Source of the DNA: Nitzschia sp. DOCU1
Taxonomy: Eukaryota; Bacillariophyta; Bacillariophyceae; Bacillariales; Bacillariaceae
Reading direction: 5' to 3'
Assembly (NCBI GenBank): GCA_951394045.1
Contig: OX595990.1
Span: 1,488,001-1,552,000 of the forward strand
Length of the DNA stretch: 64,000 nucleotides
Made by a program: the position numbers and the translations under genes. The notes beneath the pieces were generated by a model, which was given only the letters and a program-made list of their open reading frames with translations, ran no database searches and had not been told where the DNA came from. This document shows positions 47,488 through 57,414 of the stretch, one piece after another. The stretch's first letter is position 1, and each line of letters opens with the position of its first letter.

Positions 47488-50400
47488 ATGAAAGTTGAAT
47501 TCAACAACATTGGTTCTCAGGCGCAACAACAAGGAGCCATTTCCACAAGCAATCTTTTGTTGTCCAATGACGAACAAAAACAACGAGTCCCATGTGGCAA
47601 CATCCTCGTGGCTGGTAATATGCATCATCCTCTGAAGAAAGCAAGTTCGCTCTATCCTTCTCTGCAAAAAGAGGAATGGCAATCACCTTCTCAGCCAACA
47701 AATCGAAAGTCCTTCTCGGCGGACTCTTCACCGGCAGCAGAGACAAACCCCGAAAAGTCGTCCTTCTCAGCGTCATCATCACCGGGTGAATCCTTCAGTG
47801 TTGCAGGAGGCTATCAGCAAAATAGCAATAATAGCAGTGGCAGGAGAAACGATCCTTCTTCTTTCATGGTAGACGGTGGTGTTTCTCGTAAAATTGCATC
47901 ATCGGCATCGACGTCCGTGGATACCTTCTCCTGCCTTCAGCTGGCATCAGAAGCTACTACCATCAAGCCATCATCGAGCTTCTCACCCGAACGACCCACA
48001 AATCAAGCTTTGCCGTTGAAGCAGCAACAACAAGTCGAGCAGCACCAGGAACCAGCTTTCAACAGAACACCAGAGTGTGCTACTACTTCGTTGAGAAGTA
48101 GTGTCGGAAGTACAAGAGAAGCAGAAAAGGCAACGATTCCTCGAACGACACCGTCGCCCTTTTCCCAGCCACCCGCATGGCTCCCGCCAGTGTCCTCCAA
48201 GTCTGTTCCTCCCGGTGCCAGCAAGTCGTCACCTTCACCTCGAAAGATGGCCTCTTTGCCACCCCGTCAACCTTCTAGGCGCGCACTCCTCCAAAGATCC
48301 AACAGCAGTGCCAGAAGCTTTGCCAACAGCAGCACTACTAGCTATGCCACTGGTGATGAGCTGGTGAGTAGTGTGGATGATGATTTTTCCGCGTCCTTTC
48401 TCGAGGAAGAAGAAGACGAAGATGATAGCACCACGGGTGGAGGGGACTATGCATCAATTGCCACCGATCCAAACGTGATTGCTATCGGCATTCTGGCACC
48501 AGAGCCTCCTTCTTTGGAGCCTGTCACAACCATTTCTAGTCGTGATCGAGACAAACTCTCGGAAGTGGTTGCCAATGATATTGCGGAAAAGGAGCACAAT
48601 CTCAAGATGAGAGCCATGAGCAGTACGACAGGAGCCGTGATTGAACGCCGTCTCTCCTCGCCTTGCTTGGCCGACAGGTCCTTGGCACAGGCAAAACGCA
48701 ATGCCACAAGATTCTCATCCTTTACCACTCGGCTGGAACCCAGACGTTCGTTCTTGGATTCTTTGCATGCGACACCGTCGCTTCTCGAAGAACCAGACGA
48801 GATCGCTATGGATCTTCCACCTTCCAAGCCGTCTTCTACAAGATCCATGGATTCGTCCGACGGGTGCGACAACATGTCTCTAGCGTCGTCCACCATTGTC
48901 ATCACACCCCGAATGCGTGGTCGAAAGAGTTCTATTCTGTCTAATACCTCTGGCGGTTTGAACGCTTTGGATCGACAAGAAAAGGTTCGGGCCGCACGAG
49001 CCAGCATGATGGGCGGTGTGGTTCGTTTGAGCCGCCCTCCCAAGTCACACTCTCTTGGCTCTTGTTCTCCGCCACCAATCCCCGTGCGGCAAAACTCGAA
49101 CAATCGGATCATTAGTAGTGACGATCTCTCGGAGAGTGGGCAGACGGAAAGCGCTGAAACGGCAAAGGTGCCGAGTAGTGCCTGTTCCGTCGCAACCAAT
49201 AGCAGCGGCATTGATCTGGACGAGAAGACTCGTAACAATATCATTCGGCGCTCATCTTCGATGCACATTGCGAGGCGTCAAAGCAGTTTGGTTTCGGATG
49301 AGAAAAAGGCACCGTCCAGTTTGCCGCTTCTTAGATCGAGGTTATCTGGCAATTCCTTTGACGAGGGAGAGGAAGATCTACTAATCGAGAGAGCAGCAAG
49401 TACAGTCACTGGAAGTCGCCCTAGCGACGAGAAGAATGCTGCTCGCATCTCTCGTCTGTCAATGTCGGAGGCTACTCCACAATCGCGCAATCGAGGGCGT
49501 CCATCCGACGAAAAGGCAACCTTCCGCCAAAGCAGCGGGCAAGCTGTCGGTCGTAATGCCTCGAGCAGCAGTCGAGATAAACTGCAAAGTCTTGAACTCC
49601 GTCGGGCGGTCAGTGCCGAAGTCAAAGCAGCAAACACGGAGGCTGTGGAAGACTATGGAGATCTCCCGTTTCAAGCAGTCGTGACTTCTGACATTCCCTC
49701 AGACGATGACGAAGATCATCCAAGAGATCTCGAAGCTCAAGCTGGTGTCCCTGTTATCCTTCCAGGAGCATTTGCTGTACGCCCCATCAGTGCCACTCGT
49801 GACCAGAATGGGCAACCTTCCTCTGGATATGACTCGGGCTTTGAGGAGAATAGCGTTGCAAGTGGCGATGAAAACCCGCAAGCCCCCGACGTCGCCTCTC
49901 CGTCGGGGGAAGAACCTGAACAGAGGCCTGCCTTCCGGCCTGTCGTCTCCAGTGCTCCTGTAGAGGCGGAGCTCTACGAGATAGACTATGCCGATGCTCA
50001 AGTCTTGGACCCAGCCGAAGCTGAAAAAGCAATCAGAAAGCGTGTCAGGCTCCTCCAAGCTTTTCTGGTTATTCTCTGCCTCTCCATTGTGACTGGTATT
50101 ACGATGGCAGTTCTATACTCTGACGATGGCCACGACCGAGGTTGTGGCGAATCAGCATGTATTCCTACCATTCGGGGATGGCACCAGCTTGGTGAATTGT
50201 TGACCGGCCCAACCGATACCGACAGTATCCAATATGGTTACAGCGTTGCCATCTCTGGGGATGGGTTCCGCGTTGCCATCGGTTTGCCTGGCCTGGAGGA
50301 AAACATCGATGGTCTCGCCTCCAAAGTAGGAGGCGTGTTCGTCGTGGACTACAACGGCACCCACTGGACAACAATCGCCGAGCTGATGGGCCTAATTGCA

Positions 50401-51375
50401 GACGGCAATGCTGGTACAGCTGTTGCCATCTCAGACGACGGCAAACGGGTGGTCTACGGCGCACCTGGCACCAACACTGGAGGGTATGTGGCCATGTATG
50501 AGGAAAATGCTGTCGGAAGCTGGGATATGGTCGGTAACATCCTGGGAGGCTTCAATGGAACCACCTCTTTCGGCAGCTCCCTTGCCCTCTCCTCAGATGG
50601 CCATGTCGTTGCAATTGGCGACAAGTATGCTGACTTGACAGAAACGATGACGGATGTTGGGACTATCCGTGCCTTCCGGGAAACCAACCATACTTGGAGT
50701 CAAATGGGGCAAGTGATAAATGGAAATGAAGCAAACGACCTTCTTGGGTGGTCTGTTGCTATTTCAGATGACGGTCTCAGGGTCGCCGCGTCAGCAATTG
50801 GTGCCGGCGGCCTTCGGGGAGAAGTGCGCGTCTTTGACATTCAAGATGATGACTGGGTTCAAGTCGGCCAGAACCTTACTGGAGAGACGGACCGTGAGAC
50901 CTTTGGCGCCTCTATCGCACTGGGAAGGAACGGCACTGTCATTGCTATTGGTGCGACTGGATACTCAAAGAAAAGAAGCAGCGCAGGACGAGTTCTCGCC
51001 TACTCCCTTGATTCGACAAGCCAGACATGGAATGTACTAGGCGAGCCGATCGATGGCGACAACTCATTCGACAGATTTGGCTCTGCCGTTGCACTATCGG
51101 ATGAGGGAGATATCTTGGTCATTGGGAGCCCACAGAACGACGCGTTTGGCTCAAATGCAGGGTTTGCCAAAGTAATGCAGTATGGTACCACCGGATGGGT
51201 TCAATTGGGATCCAAGCTGGGAAGATCGGACAGCGAAGGTGGTCTGTACGGGTCTACTGTTGCAGTTTCATCCGACGGCAGCAGATTTGTTGCCGGGGCG
51301 CCAGAGTTGACCTACGACGGCAAATTGAGCAAAGTGGGTCGGGTTTGGGTGTACGAACGAATGGAAATTGAGTAA
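47488..51375 (+). CDS. Single-pass membrane protein with a seven-repeat beta-propeller
   Basis: 1,295 residues, single exon. Residues 1 to about 850 are a Ser/Pro/Gln-rich disordered region with acidic runs (EEEEDEDD) and basic-Ser motifs (RRSSSMHIARRQSS). One membrane helix follows at about 855-878 (FLVILCLSIVTGITMAVLY). Then a small Cys-rich hinge (GCGESACIP) leads to seven repeats of the type YGYSVAISGDGFRVAIG, AGTAVAISDDGKRVVYG, FGSSLALSSDGHVVAIG, LGWSVAISDDGLRVAAS, FGASIALGRNGTVIAIG, FGSAVALSDEGDILVIG and YGSTVAVSSDGSRFVAG, which fit a seven-bladed propeller. The propeller would face outside or the lumen, with the long Ser-rich tail in the cytosol. Similar membrane-anchored propellers recur in diatoms. 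Function unknown; adhesion or signalling is a guess. Confidence 0.8.
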   Translation: MKVEFNNIGSQAQQQGAISTSNLLLSNDEQKQRVPCGNILVAGNMHHPLKKASSLYPSLQKEEWQSPSQPTNRKSFSADSSPAAETNPEKSSFSASSSPGESFSVAGGYQQNSNNSSGRRNDPSSFMVDGGVSRKIASSASTSVDTFSCLQLASEATTIKPSSSFSPERPTNQALPLKQQQQVEQHQEPAFNRTPECATTSLRSSVGSTREAEKATIPRTTPSPFSQPPAWLPPVSSKSVPPGASKSSPSPRKMASLPPRQPSRRALLQRSNSSARSFANSSTTSYATGDELVSSVDDDFSASFLEEEEDEDDSTTGGGDYASIATDPNVIAIGILAPEPPSLEPVTTISSRDRDKLSEVVANDIAEKEHNLKMRAMSSTTGAVIERRLSSPCLADRSLAQAKRNATRFSSFTTRLEPRRSFLDSLHATPSLLEEPDEIAMDLPPSKPSSTRSMDSSDGCDNMSLASSTIVITPRMRGRKSSILSNTSGGLNALDRQEKVRAARASMMGGVVRLSRPPKSHSLGSCSPPPIPVRQNSNNRIISSDDLSESGQTESAETAKVPSSACSVATNSSGIDLDEKTRNNIIRRSSSMHIARRQSSLVSDEKKAPSSLPLLRSRLSGNSFDEGEEDLLIERAASTVTGSRPSDEKNAARISRLSMSEATPQSRNRGRPSDEKATFRQSSGQAVGRNASSSSRDKLQSLELRRAVSAEVKAANTEAVEDYGDLPFQAVVTSDIPSDDDEDHPRDLEAQAGVPVILPGAFAVRPISATRDQNGQPSSGYDSGFEENSVASGDENPQAPDVASPSGEEPEQRPAFRPVVSSAPVEAELYEIDYADAQVLDPAEAEKAIRKRVRLLQAFLVILCLSIVTGITMAVLYSDDGHDRGCGESACIPTIRGWHQLGELLTGPTDTDSIQYGYSVAISGDGFRVAIGLPGLEENIDGLASKVGGVFVVDYNGTHWTTIAELMGLIADGNAGTAVAISDDGKRVVYGAPGTNTGGYVAMYEENAVGSWDMVGNILGGFNGTTSFGSSLALSSDGHVVAIGDKYADLTETMTDVGTIRAFRETNHTWSQMGQVINGNEANDLLGWSVAISDDGLRVAASAIGAGGLRGEVRVFDIQDDDWVQVGQNLTGETDRETFGASIALGRNGTVIAIGATGYSKKRSSAGRVLAYSLDSTSQTWNVLGEPIDGDNSFDRFGSAVALSDEGDILVIGSPQNDAFGSNAGFAKVMQYGTTGWVQLGSKLGRSDSEGGLYGSTVAVSSDGSRFVAGAPELTYDGKLSKVGRVWVYERMEIE

Positions 51376-51526
51376 GATTTAGGGGGGTGTCACATCACGG
51401 GGATTGGTGGCACAACTTACATGTTGAATAATTTGGGAAGAACGACATGCATAGAAATAAAAGAAACGCATGCAGTAAATCACAAAATAGATAAAATTGG
51501 GGGCAGCAACATTCAACTTTCGAACT

Positions 51527-53143
51527 TCACTTTTTCTTCTTGTGAACAAGTGGTAGCAATTCCATCTTCCTGTCGCTAGTATCTTCCTTCGCCAATCCTT
51601 TGTATCGCGTATTTTGTCGAGCGAAACCGAACCCCTTGACTTGCATCACTTCAGGAAGAGCCGAACGATCGATTTTGTCCTCACCAGTGGCTGCCTTGGC
51701 GTAGTCGGCTGCCTTGTGTCTCACATCGTCCTTATCCCACTCGTCTTCCGCCATGTAATAGGCTCCACGATGGTAGAATCGCTGCATGAACTTGCCGGTC
51801 GGTTGACCTTCGCGGTTAGAGCCAGGGGCCTGGTACCGCCCTGCCTTTTTGTCTTGCTCAAGAACTTCCTCATCTGTCATTTGTCGTCGACGTTCTTGTT
51901 CAAGCTTTTCCATCTCTCGTCGCCTCATTTCGTCCACGTTATCCAAGAGACGGCGCAACTCTCGAACTTCCCAGGCATCGCGTTCCTTCTCGCGATCAAT
52001 CTCGTCGTCGTCGTTCGGAGGTGCATTAGTAGCACCCCCACCCTCTTCCTGTGCATCGTCATCCACAGTGGCAGTTTGCACCGCGGCAACCGTCCTTGCC
52101 ACCATGGCCCTGGATTCCATTTTACGTTTTTCGGCGAGTTTCTTTTCGCGTTCGGCTCGTTGTTCCTCCTCTTCCCATTTCTGCTCTTCTGGCTGCAGCA
52201 AATTGCGCTTATTCTTGGGAATAAAGAGAGGCTTCGCAATCGCTTCCTCCTCGTCACTACTGCTATCATCGGACGATGATGATGACGACGAACCACTCGA
52301 GCTAGAACTACCATTGCTGCTTTCATCTTGAGAGTCGCTCTTCTGTTTCTTGATGGGGGGTTTCTTGCCGATTTCCTTTTCTGCAGTAGGCATGGTGCTG
52401 GCTTTGGCTTCCACTACCTTCTCTGATGGAGACGGAGCCTCGATTTTCATTTCACGTTTTTCAGCAACAGGGGCTTGAGCGACCGTTTGAATAACTTGAG
52501 GCTCCTGCCGTTTTCGGATGCTCGCCTTGAGACGTTCTCGTCGGCGATCCTCTTCGTCACTGCTACTACTACTGCTTTCATCGTTGCGCTCCCCTCGTTT
52601 GCTACTCACGGGACGACGAGGACGTTTTTGATGGCTGTCGTCGTCACTACTACTAGATTTCGAAGAATCGTCATAGTTTCGTCGTTTCCGGCCATGACCG
52701 GAAGAAGCCTCTGCCTCATCTTTTTGAGACCGGCTAATAATTTGTGGCGCGATCCGTTGTCGCCTCGTCCCCTTTTGCGCCACAAACTCATCCGCACTTT
52801 CTGGTTCACTTTCTTCGGATGATGGTTTTTTGGATGTTTGTTTTTGTTTTTGTTGCCGCACTTGCATATCATGTGCCAATTCTTCTGCCAAGGCATGATG
52901 TGCCAAGGTACGATTCGTTCGATACCGTGATGATGATGATTGATTCTTGGCAGTCGCATTCTTTTCCATCAACATGGCAGCCGTTTCGGCTGCAGTCATG
53001 GTGGAAAGATCCGGCTCTTGATTAGGTAATGGCTTTTTCTTGGTGGTCAACTGAGGCCCCGCGGGTCGAAACGCCGCCATGTCTTCGGTTTGCGATCCGC
53101 CTGCCAACGCCGTCATCTCTTCAATTCCAAACGATTTGGACAT
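51527..53143 (-). CDS. MFAP1 homologue, spliceosomal B-complex protein
   Basis: 538 residues from ATG 53143. An in-frame ATG 14 codons upstream (53185) is less likely. The N-terminal two thirds are Ser/Asp/Glu-rich and charged, with SSSSSSDEEDRRRERLKASI. The conserved C-terminal block shows KPLFIPKNKRN, DAWEVRELRRL, TGKFMQRFYHRGAYYM, DEDEWDKD-like acidic spacing and LPEVMQVKGFG. These match human MFAP1, which binds Prp38 and acts in pre-mRNA splicing. It is nuclear by inference. It converges with the propeller gene and diverges from the methyltransferase gene 365 bp away. Confidence 0.9.
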   Translation of the reverse strand: MSKSFGIEEMTALAGGSQTEDMAAFRPAGPQLTTKKKPLPNQEPDLSTMTAAETAAMLMEKNATAKNQSSSSRYRTNRTLAHHALAEELAHDMQVRQQKQKQTSKKPSSEESEPESADEFVAQKGTRRQRIAPQIISRSQKDEAEASSGHGRKRRNYDDSSKSSSSDDDSHQKRPRRPVSSKRGERNDESSSSSSDEEDRRRERLKASIRKRQEPQVIQTVAQAPVAEKREMKIEAPSPSEKVVEAKASTMPTAEKEIGKKPPIKKQKSDSQDESSNGSSSSSGSSSSSSSDDSSSDEEEAIAKPLFIPKNKRNLLQPEEQKWEEEEQRAEREKKLAEKRKMESRAMVARTVAAVQTATVDDDAQEEGGGATNAPPNDDDEIDREKERDAWEVRELRRLLDNVDEMRRREMEKLEQERRRQMTDEEVLEQDKKAGRYQAPGSNREGQPTGKFMQRFYHRGAYYMAEDEWDKDDVRHKAADYAKAATGEDKIDRSALPEVMQVKGFGFARQNTRYKGLAKEDTSDRKMELLPLVHKKKK

Positions 53144-53508
53144 TTTGTTACTTTTGTTGTGCCACAAATGACAACTGGGGTGCACGGGGGAAACAATCTG
53201 TCTATTAGTTCAGCTCCTGTTGTAAAGGATGTGTCAAAATGGGAGGTCTACTAGGTCATCATAGCAAGAAAGTAAAGGCTTTTGTGATGCCGCAACGACG
53301 AAGCGTCCGTCCATTTGTACGGTACAGCAAAAAATTTGGGTCAAACAAGTCGACATTTTCAAAAAAGGATCCGGCCGGCGCGCATCAAAAAGGAGCCCGT
53401 CGATGCCATCCTCCTCCACTTTTTTCGTAGACGCGAAAGCAACTCATTTTATCGGCCCCATCATTAATCTCTCGCCCAAATCGTCGTCCTCCAACACTTT
53501 TTGCGAGA
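53144..53508. other. Divergent promoter region
   Basis: 365 bp between MFAP1 (-) and the FkbM-type gene (+). Short open frames only. Confidence 0.4.
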
Positions 53509-54561
53509 ATGGGTCCTTCTTCTTCCGCACTACCTCATGCTCGATGGTTAAAACGGCCTCTTCATGAAGAATACGACAGTACTGTACGACGACCACCACT
53601 GATGACCATGGTGGTGTTTGGCTTTGGGCTTGTACTGGGATGGCTCGGTGGCACGTCCTTTTCGTTTCAACAATTCATCACTCGTGATATAATAATGAGA
53701 CAACAACCATATACTGCAAGTGATGCTTGCCATCCCGATTCCTCCGAACTGACAAAGCAAGGCTGGAAGACTTTGGATGTTTTTGTTGGCCAGTTCTCCT
53801 TTCCGAATGATACTCCGATTATCGACACCAATGGTAATTCCATAAAATGGGTAGCTCAGGCTCGCCAAGATGAAGCCATTTTTTCCTTATTGGGCAATAA
53901 AACAAACGGATTCTTTGTCGATTTGGCCGCCAATGACGCTATCACGTTGTCCAACACGTACAGTTTGGAAAGATATCATGGATGGAAGGGGATTTGCATG
54001 GAACCCAATCCTATGTATTGGTATAATTTGACCCATTTTCGACCCAATTGTCAAATTGTTGGAGCTGTGGTGGGAAGTCATCGGGATCAATCTGTTCACT
54101 TTTATTATGAAGCCGGCGATCATGGTGGTATTACAGGCGACGGCTTTGACAATGGAGCCAAATTCAAGACAAAATCCAAAATGGCATATACCGTGACATT
54201 ACATGAAATTTTACAGCGATATCGTAAGGCACATGGCACGACGACAAACTCACCCAAAATGATTATTGACTATTTGAGTCTGGATGTGGAAGGCGCGGAA
54301 GATTTTATTTTGGAAGCCTTTCCGATGGAGCTGTATGAGATTCATTTAATTACTGTCGAGAGGCCAAAAGAAACGCTGCGGACAATATTGGAGTCGAATG
54401 GCTTTGAGCAAATTCAACGGCTATCACGTTGGGGAGAAACATTGTGGGCTCATAGATCCATCCGATCCAGATTGGATCTCTCGCGATTAGATGAGTTTAG
54501 TGGGCGCAGGCAATACCTAGAAGAAAAGGCCCGGAGGGAGACGACCACGACGGCCCAATAG
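53509..54561 (+). CDS. FkbM-type methyltransferase with membrane anchor
   Basis: 350 residues. One membrane segment near residues 31-55 (MTMVVFGFGLVLGWLGGTSF) suggests a type II Golgi or ER protein. The rest fits the FkbM SAM-dependent methyltransferase family: ARQDEAIFSLL, NGFFVDLAANDAITLSNTYS (motif I region), CMEPNPMYW, YLSLDVEGAEDFIL and ITVERP. Members methylate hydroxyl groups on sugars or small molecules. A carbohydrate substrate is likely from the location but not shown. The stop is 141 bp from the convergent TM9 gene. Confidence 0.85.
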   Translation: MGPSSSALPHARWLKRPLHEEYDSTVRRPPLMTMVVFGFGLVLGWLGGTSFSFQQFITRDIIMRQQPYTASDACHPDSSELTKQGWKTLDVFVGQFSFPNDTPIIDTNGNSIKWVAQARQDEAIFSLLGNKTNGFFVDLAANDAITLSNTYSLERYHGWKGICMEPNPMYWYNLTHFRPNCQIVGAVVGSHRDQSVHFYYEAGDHGGITGDGFDNGAKFKTKSKMAYTVTLHEILQRYRKAHGTTTNSPKMIIDYLSLDVEGAEDFILEAFPMELYEIHLITVERPKETLRTILESNGFEQIQRLSRWGETLWAHRSIRSRLDLSRLDEFSGRRQYLEEKARRETTTTAQ

Positions 54562-54702
54562 AGACTCGCAAACTAGAGCAAACATACGTAAAAGTCTTTC
54601 AGTTGAGATAGTCAAAGCATTATGTAAAATATTTGTTGAAATGTTCCCTCGTTGTAGTACATGGCGCCACTGCCGCACTGATTGCTTGCCACAGTTTCAC
54701 CA

Positions 54703-56871
54703 CTAGTCCACTTTGAGAGCACCATAAATCTTTCGGATAAACCAAAAGCTGCATAGAACACCCACTGAACCGCAAAACAGGGCAAAACAAACGGAAATCA
54801 TGGTCATGTACGTAATGTACACTACCACGGGCAAGACACCGACCAACTCCAGCCGGCTAGACAGGAACCACAATGAATACAAGAACAAATAGATACCCGC
54901 ACTGGCACAGTTCATAAAGGACTTCCACCACCAACGGTGATCTTCGGCACACAACTGCAGGTAACTCATGACAACCGAAACTTCGGCGCAAGTGGCTCCC
55001 AGAATGAGAAGGACAGCCAACAAGAACCCCATCATGTAATAAATCTGGTGAAGCCACAATGCGCTCATAATGAAGAAGAGTTCGATACAAACGGAGCCAA
55101 AGGGGAGGATACCGCCAAGCAAGAAACTGTAGGGCGGGGATGCGTACCAAGGCAACTCTGGAATATAACGGGCAATCTGATTGATCTTGACCGGAACACT
55201 AATCTTCTCGGCTCTGTATCCAAAGAAGCTTCCAATAAATACAAGTGGGGTCGAAAGGAAGACCCACAGTCCAAAGATCAGAATGAGCGGAATAAATCCG
55301 ACGGCTGTCGCGGCCCCGGCAATGTGCAGGAATACATTCAAAACCATGAAGATGGCGACCAGGCATCCTGGAAGTCCCGCTGCAGTAAGGACAGTATTTT
55401 GCTTCCAAGCCTTGGCATCGCAAAACTTGAAGATACGAGCAGAGACGTATCCAGCAACACTTCCGCACAGTACGTACAAAATGAGAATTGCCGTCAAGGT
55501 TTGACCCTTTCTCATGGGGTTGATCAATCCCACCATGGCGCAAAGCATGGTGGCCAAGAAAGCCGATCCAATTTGTGCCCCCGTTCCCACCATGACACTA
55601 AAGACCATGGGCTGAGTGGTGGGAGGGCGGAAGACATCACCGTGAACCAACTTCCATCCGGTTTCCTCCTGGGCTTCTTCGAGGGTTTGCATTTCATTGT
55701 ATCCGGCAATATCTTTTCGTAGGGTTCTAATCATGATAGTAGCGATCGCTCCAGTCAAGAAGAGGACAATCATCAAGGAGTTGATAATGGCAAAGGAATG
55801 AATATCGTCATCGGGGCTTCCAATCAGGTAAACATCCCAGCGGTCGGCCCAGGGAAGATCAGAAGCCACCCACTCCACTTCATAGGAGTAGATGACAGGG
55901 AGTTCATCCTGTCCAGTGGGGGCCTTGAGGGCGAGGTACGTGGCAGGATCATTGTACACAGGCTTGGCACCCTCAGCGTTACAGGTGACCACTTCAGTGG
56001 CAGGGGTGAGTCCGGTCTGAGGAATCTCGTGGCTCATACTGACCGGGTGAACATCAAAGCCAGTGATGTGAACCCCACCAGTCCCGTCTTCCACCTCAAT
56101 GTAGGTGATGGTGAATTTCAAGTGATTGTACAGGTAATACTCGTCTTCAGGGAGTCCCGTGTAGCTCGGCGGTGCCTTGAATCCAATCGGATACCCTCGG
56201 ACGGCGTAGTTCAATTCCTTGCTCCTCATCAAGACAGGAAGACTATCAAAGGTCATGTGGATACGGTACTGCCTCTCGACAAGCTTGCGAAGCCATCTCA
56301 ACCTCTTGGCTTTGATGTTGTTCTGGCACAAGGGAGTACACGAAATATCATGCTTGACTTTCATGGTGTAGGGAGCGGGCATGAGCTCCAACCCTTGAAG
56401 ACGAGCTCCAAGATTCTTGCGCTGTCTCTTCTTGCGAGCCTCCGTCATTCGAGGCGCTGGGCATCCCGGCAGATCATAGAACTCAAACGGCACTTGAGTC
56501 TTCTTGCTATTCACCAAATCCGTGTAGATCAGCACTTCCTCATTGTCCGCATAAAGCTCCGGTGAAACTCCCGGGAAGAGCACCGACGCCAGATCGGCTT
56601 CGCGCTTTCGCAAAAGACCAGTCCGCTTCTTCTTACGAAGCTGGTATTTGCGCATGGCAGCAGCCTCGGCCGTGTGGCTCACCTCATCCGTCCCCTGGCG
56701 ACGAAGCTCAGCATATCGTTCGGCCGCCTCTTGCTCATGCTGTAGACGCTCCTTTCGACTGAGACGCTGAGACTTGGGAGGACCTTCAATCGGATCCAAG
56801 GCATTGTTCACACCCAATAACAGACAAAGCACAAGGGCGCCAAAGCGCCGGATGCCAAAAGACCCAGTCAT
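54703..56871 (-). CDS. TM9SF/nonaspanin (EMP70 family) membrane protein
   Basis: 722 residues, single exon. A signal peptide (FGALVLCLLLGVNNAL) is followed by a lumenal domain with LYADNEEV, VPFEFYDLPGCP, YPIGF and HVHP-like HPVSMSHE elements. Nine membrane segments follow in the C-terminal half, beginning SFAIINSLMIVLFLTGAIAT. The end is RKIYGALKVD, a variant of the KxD/E Golgi-retention tail. TM9 proteins act in Golgi-endosome sorting and adhesion. Unusual is a very basic, helical insert after the signal peptide (about 35-95), with RKERLQHEQEAAERYAELRR and YQLRKKKRTGLLRKREADL, absent from typical members. Confidence 0.93.
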   Translation of the reverse strand: MTGSFGIRRFGALVLCLLLGVNNALDPIEGPPKSQRLSRKERLQHEQEAAERYAELRRQGTDEVSHTAEAAAMRKYQLRKKKRTGLLRKREADLASVLFPGVSPELYADNEEVLIYTDLVNSKKTQVPFEFYDLPGCPAPRMTEARKKRQRKNLGARLQGLELMPAPYTMKVKHDISCTPLCQNNIKAKRLRWLRKLVERQYRIHMTFDSLPVLMRSKELNYAVRGYPIGFKAPPSYTGLPEDEYYLYNHLKFTITYIEVEDGTGGVHITGFDVHPVSMSHEIPQTGLTPATEVVTCNAEGAKPVYNDPATYLALKAPTGQDELPVIYSYEVEWVASDLPWADRWDVYLIGSPDDDIHSFAIINSLMIVLFLTGAIATIMIRTLRKDIAGYNEMQTLEEAQEETGWKLVHGDVFRPPTTQPMVFSVMVGTGAQIGSAFLATMLCAMVGLINPMRKGQTLTAILILYVLCGSVAGYVSARIFKFCDAKAWKQNTVLTAAGLPGCLVAIFMVLNVFLHIAGAATAVGFIPLILIFGLWVFLSTPLVFIGSFFGYRAEKISVPVKINQIARYIPELPWYASPPYSFLLGGILPFGSVCIELFFIMSALWLHQIYYMMGFLLAVLLILGATCAEVSVVMSYLQLCAEDHRWWWKSFMNCASAGIYLFLYSLWFLSSRLELVGVLPVVVYITYMTMISVCFALFCGSVGVLCSFWFIRKIYGALKVD

Positions 56872-57414
56872 TGTTCAATGTATTGTGTGCAGGTCCGTGG
56901 GGGTGCATGGGTGACTGGTGTTTTGAACCGACCATGGCTCCAGCGTCGCAAAACAGCGTGCATAGGGCCGAAGTTACCGGACCAAAAAATCGATCAACCC
57001 AATCATCCGATCAACGCGCGCCGGCCGGATCGGGTTGACTCTAGCGGTTCCAAAGTGCGCGTAAACATCTCGCGCCCGGGATTAACATTTGAATCATGAA
57101 TAATTGCAATCAATTTAGTCAAACTTGGAATCATTTTTTGGGCGAAATGATGTTTTCGCTCGATGCTATCACGGAAACGAAATCTCGGTCCGACCATGGA
57201 CACCATTCTATAGATCATTACTTCATCCAAACATTGTATCTCCGTTATCTTTTTGGCACAGAGCTTTGAATACTTTTGATAGAGGCTTATGCAAAAAAGA
57301 TAACGGAGATATTCATTTTTGAGAAAGATATGGCGACATTCGAACAATGCGGCACGTTGTGCGCCACCGTCGGTCGGCTGCCAAAATTCAATGGAGTATG
57401 GATGCCACCAGAGG
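56872..57414. other. Left edge of the repeat island
   Basis: Contains ATCAACCC/GATCAACG-type short repeats at 56985-57020, the left 32-bp inverted repeat (57040-57071) and a 17-bp-arm hairpin (57238-57310). No gene. Confidence 0.5.
57238..57310. repeat. Hairpin with 17-bp perfect arms
   Basis: ATCTCCGTTATCTTTTT at 57238-57254 pairs with 57294-57310 around a 39-nt loop. Confidence 0.85.

Noticed and set aside
48447..49268. 273-residue minus-strand frame
   Set aside because: Antisense shadow within the Ser-rich tail of the propeller gene.
51614..52331. Plus-strand frames of 160-221 residues rich in Ser, Leu and Phe
   Set aside because: They are antisense shadows of the charged MFAP1 gene, which has a clear family match.
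55798..56565. 255-residue plus-strand frame
   Set aside because: Antisense to the TM9 gene, with no motifs of its own.
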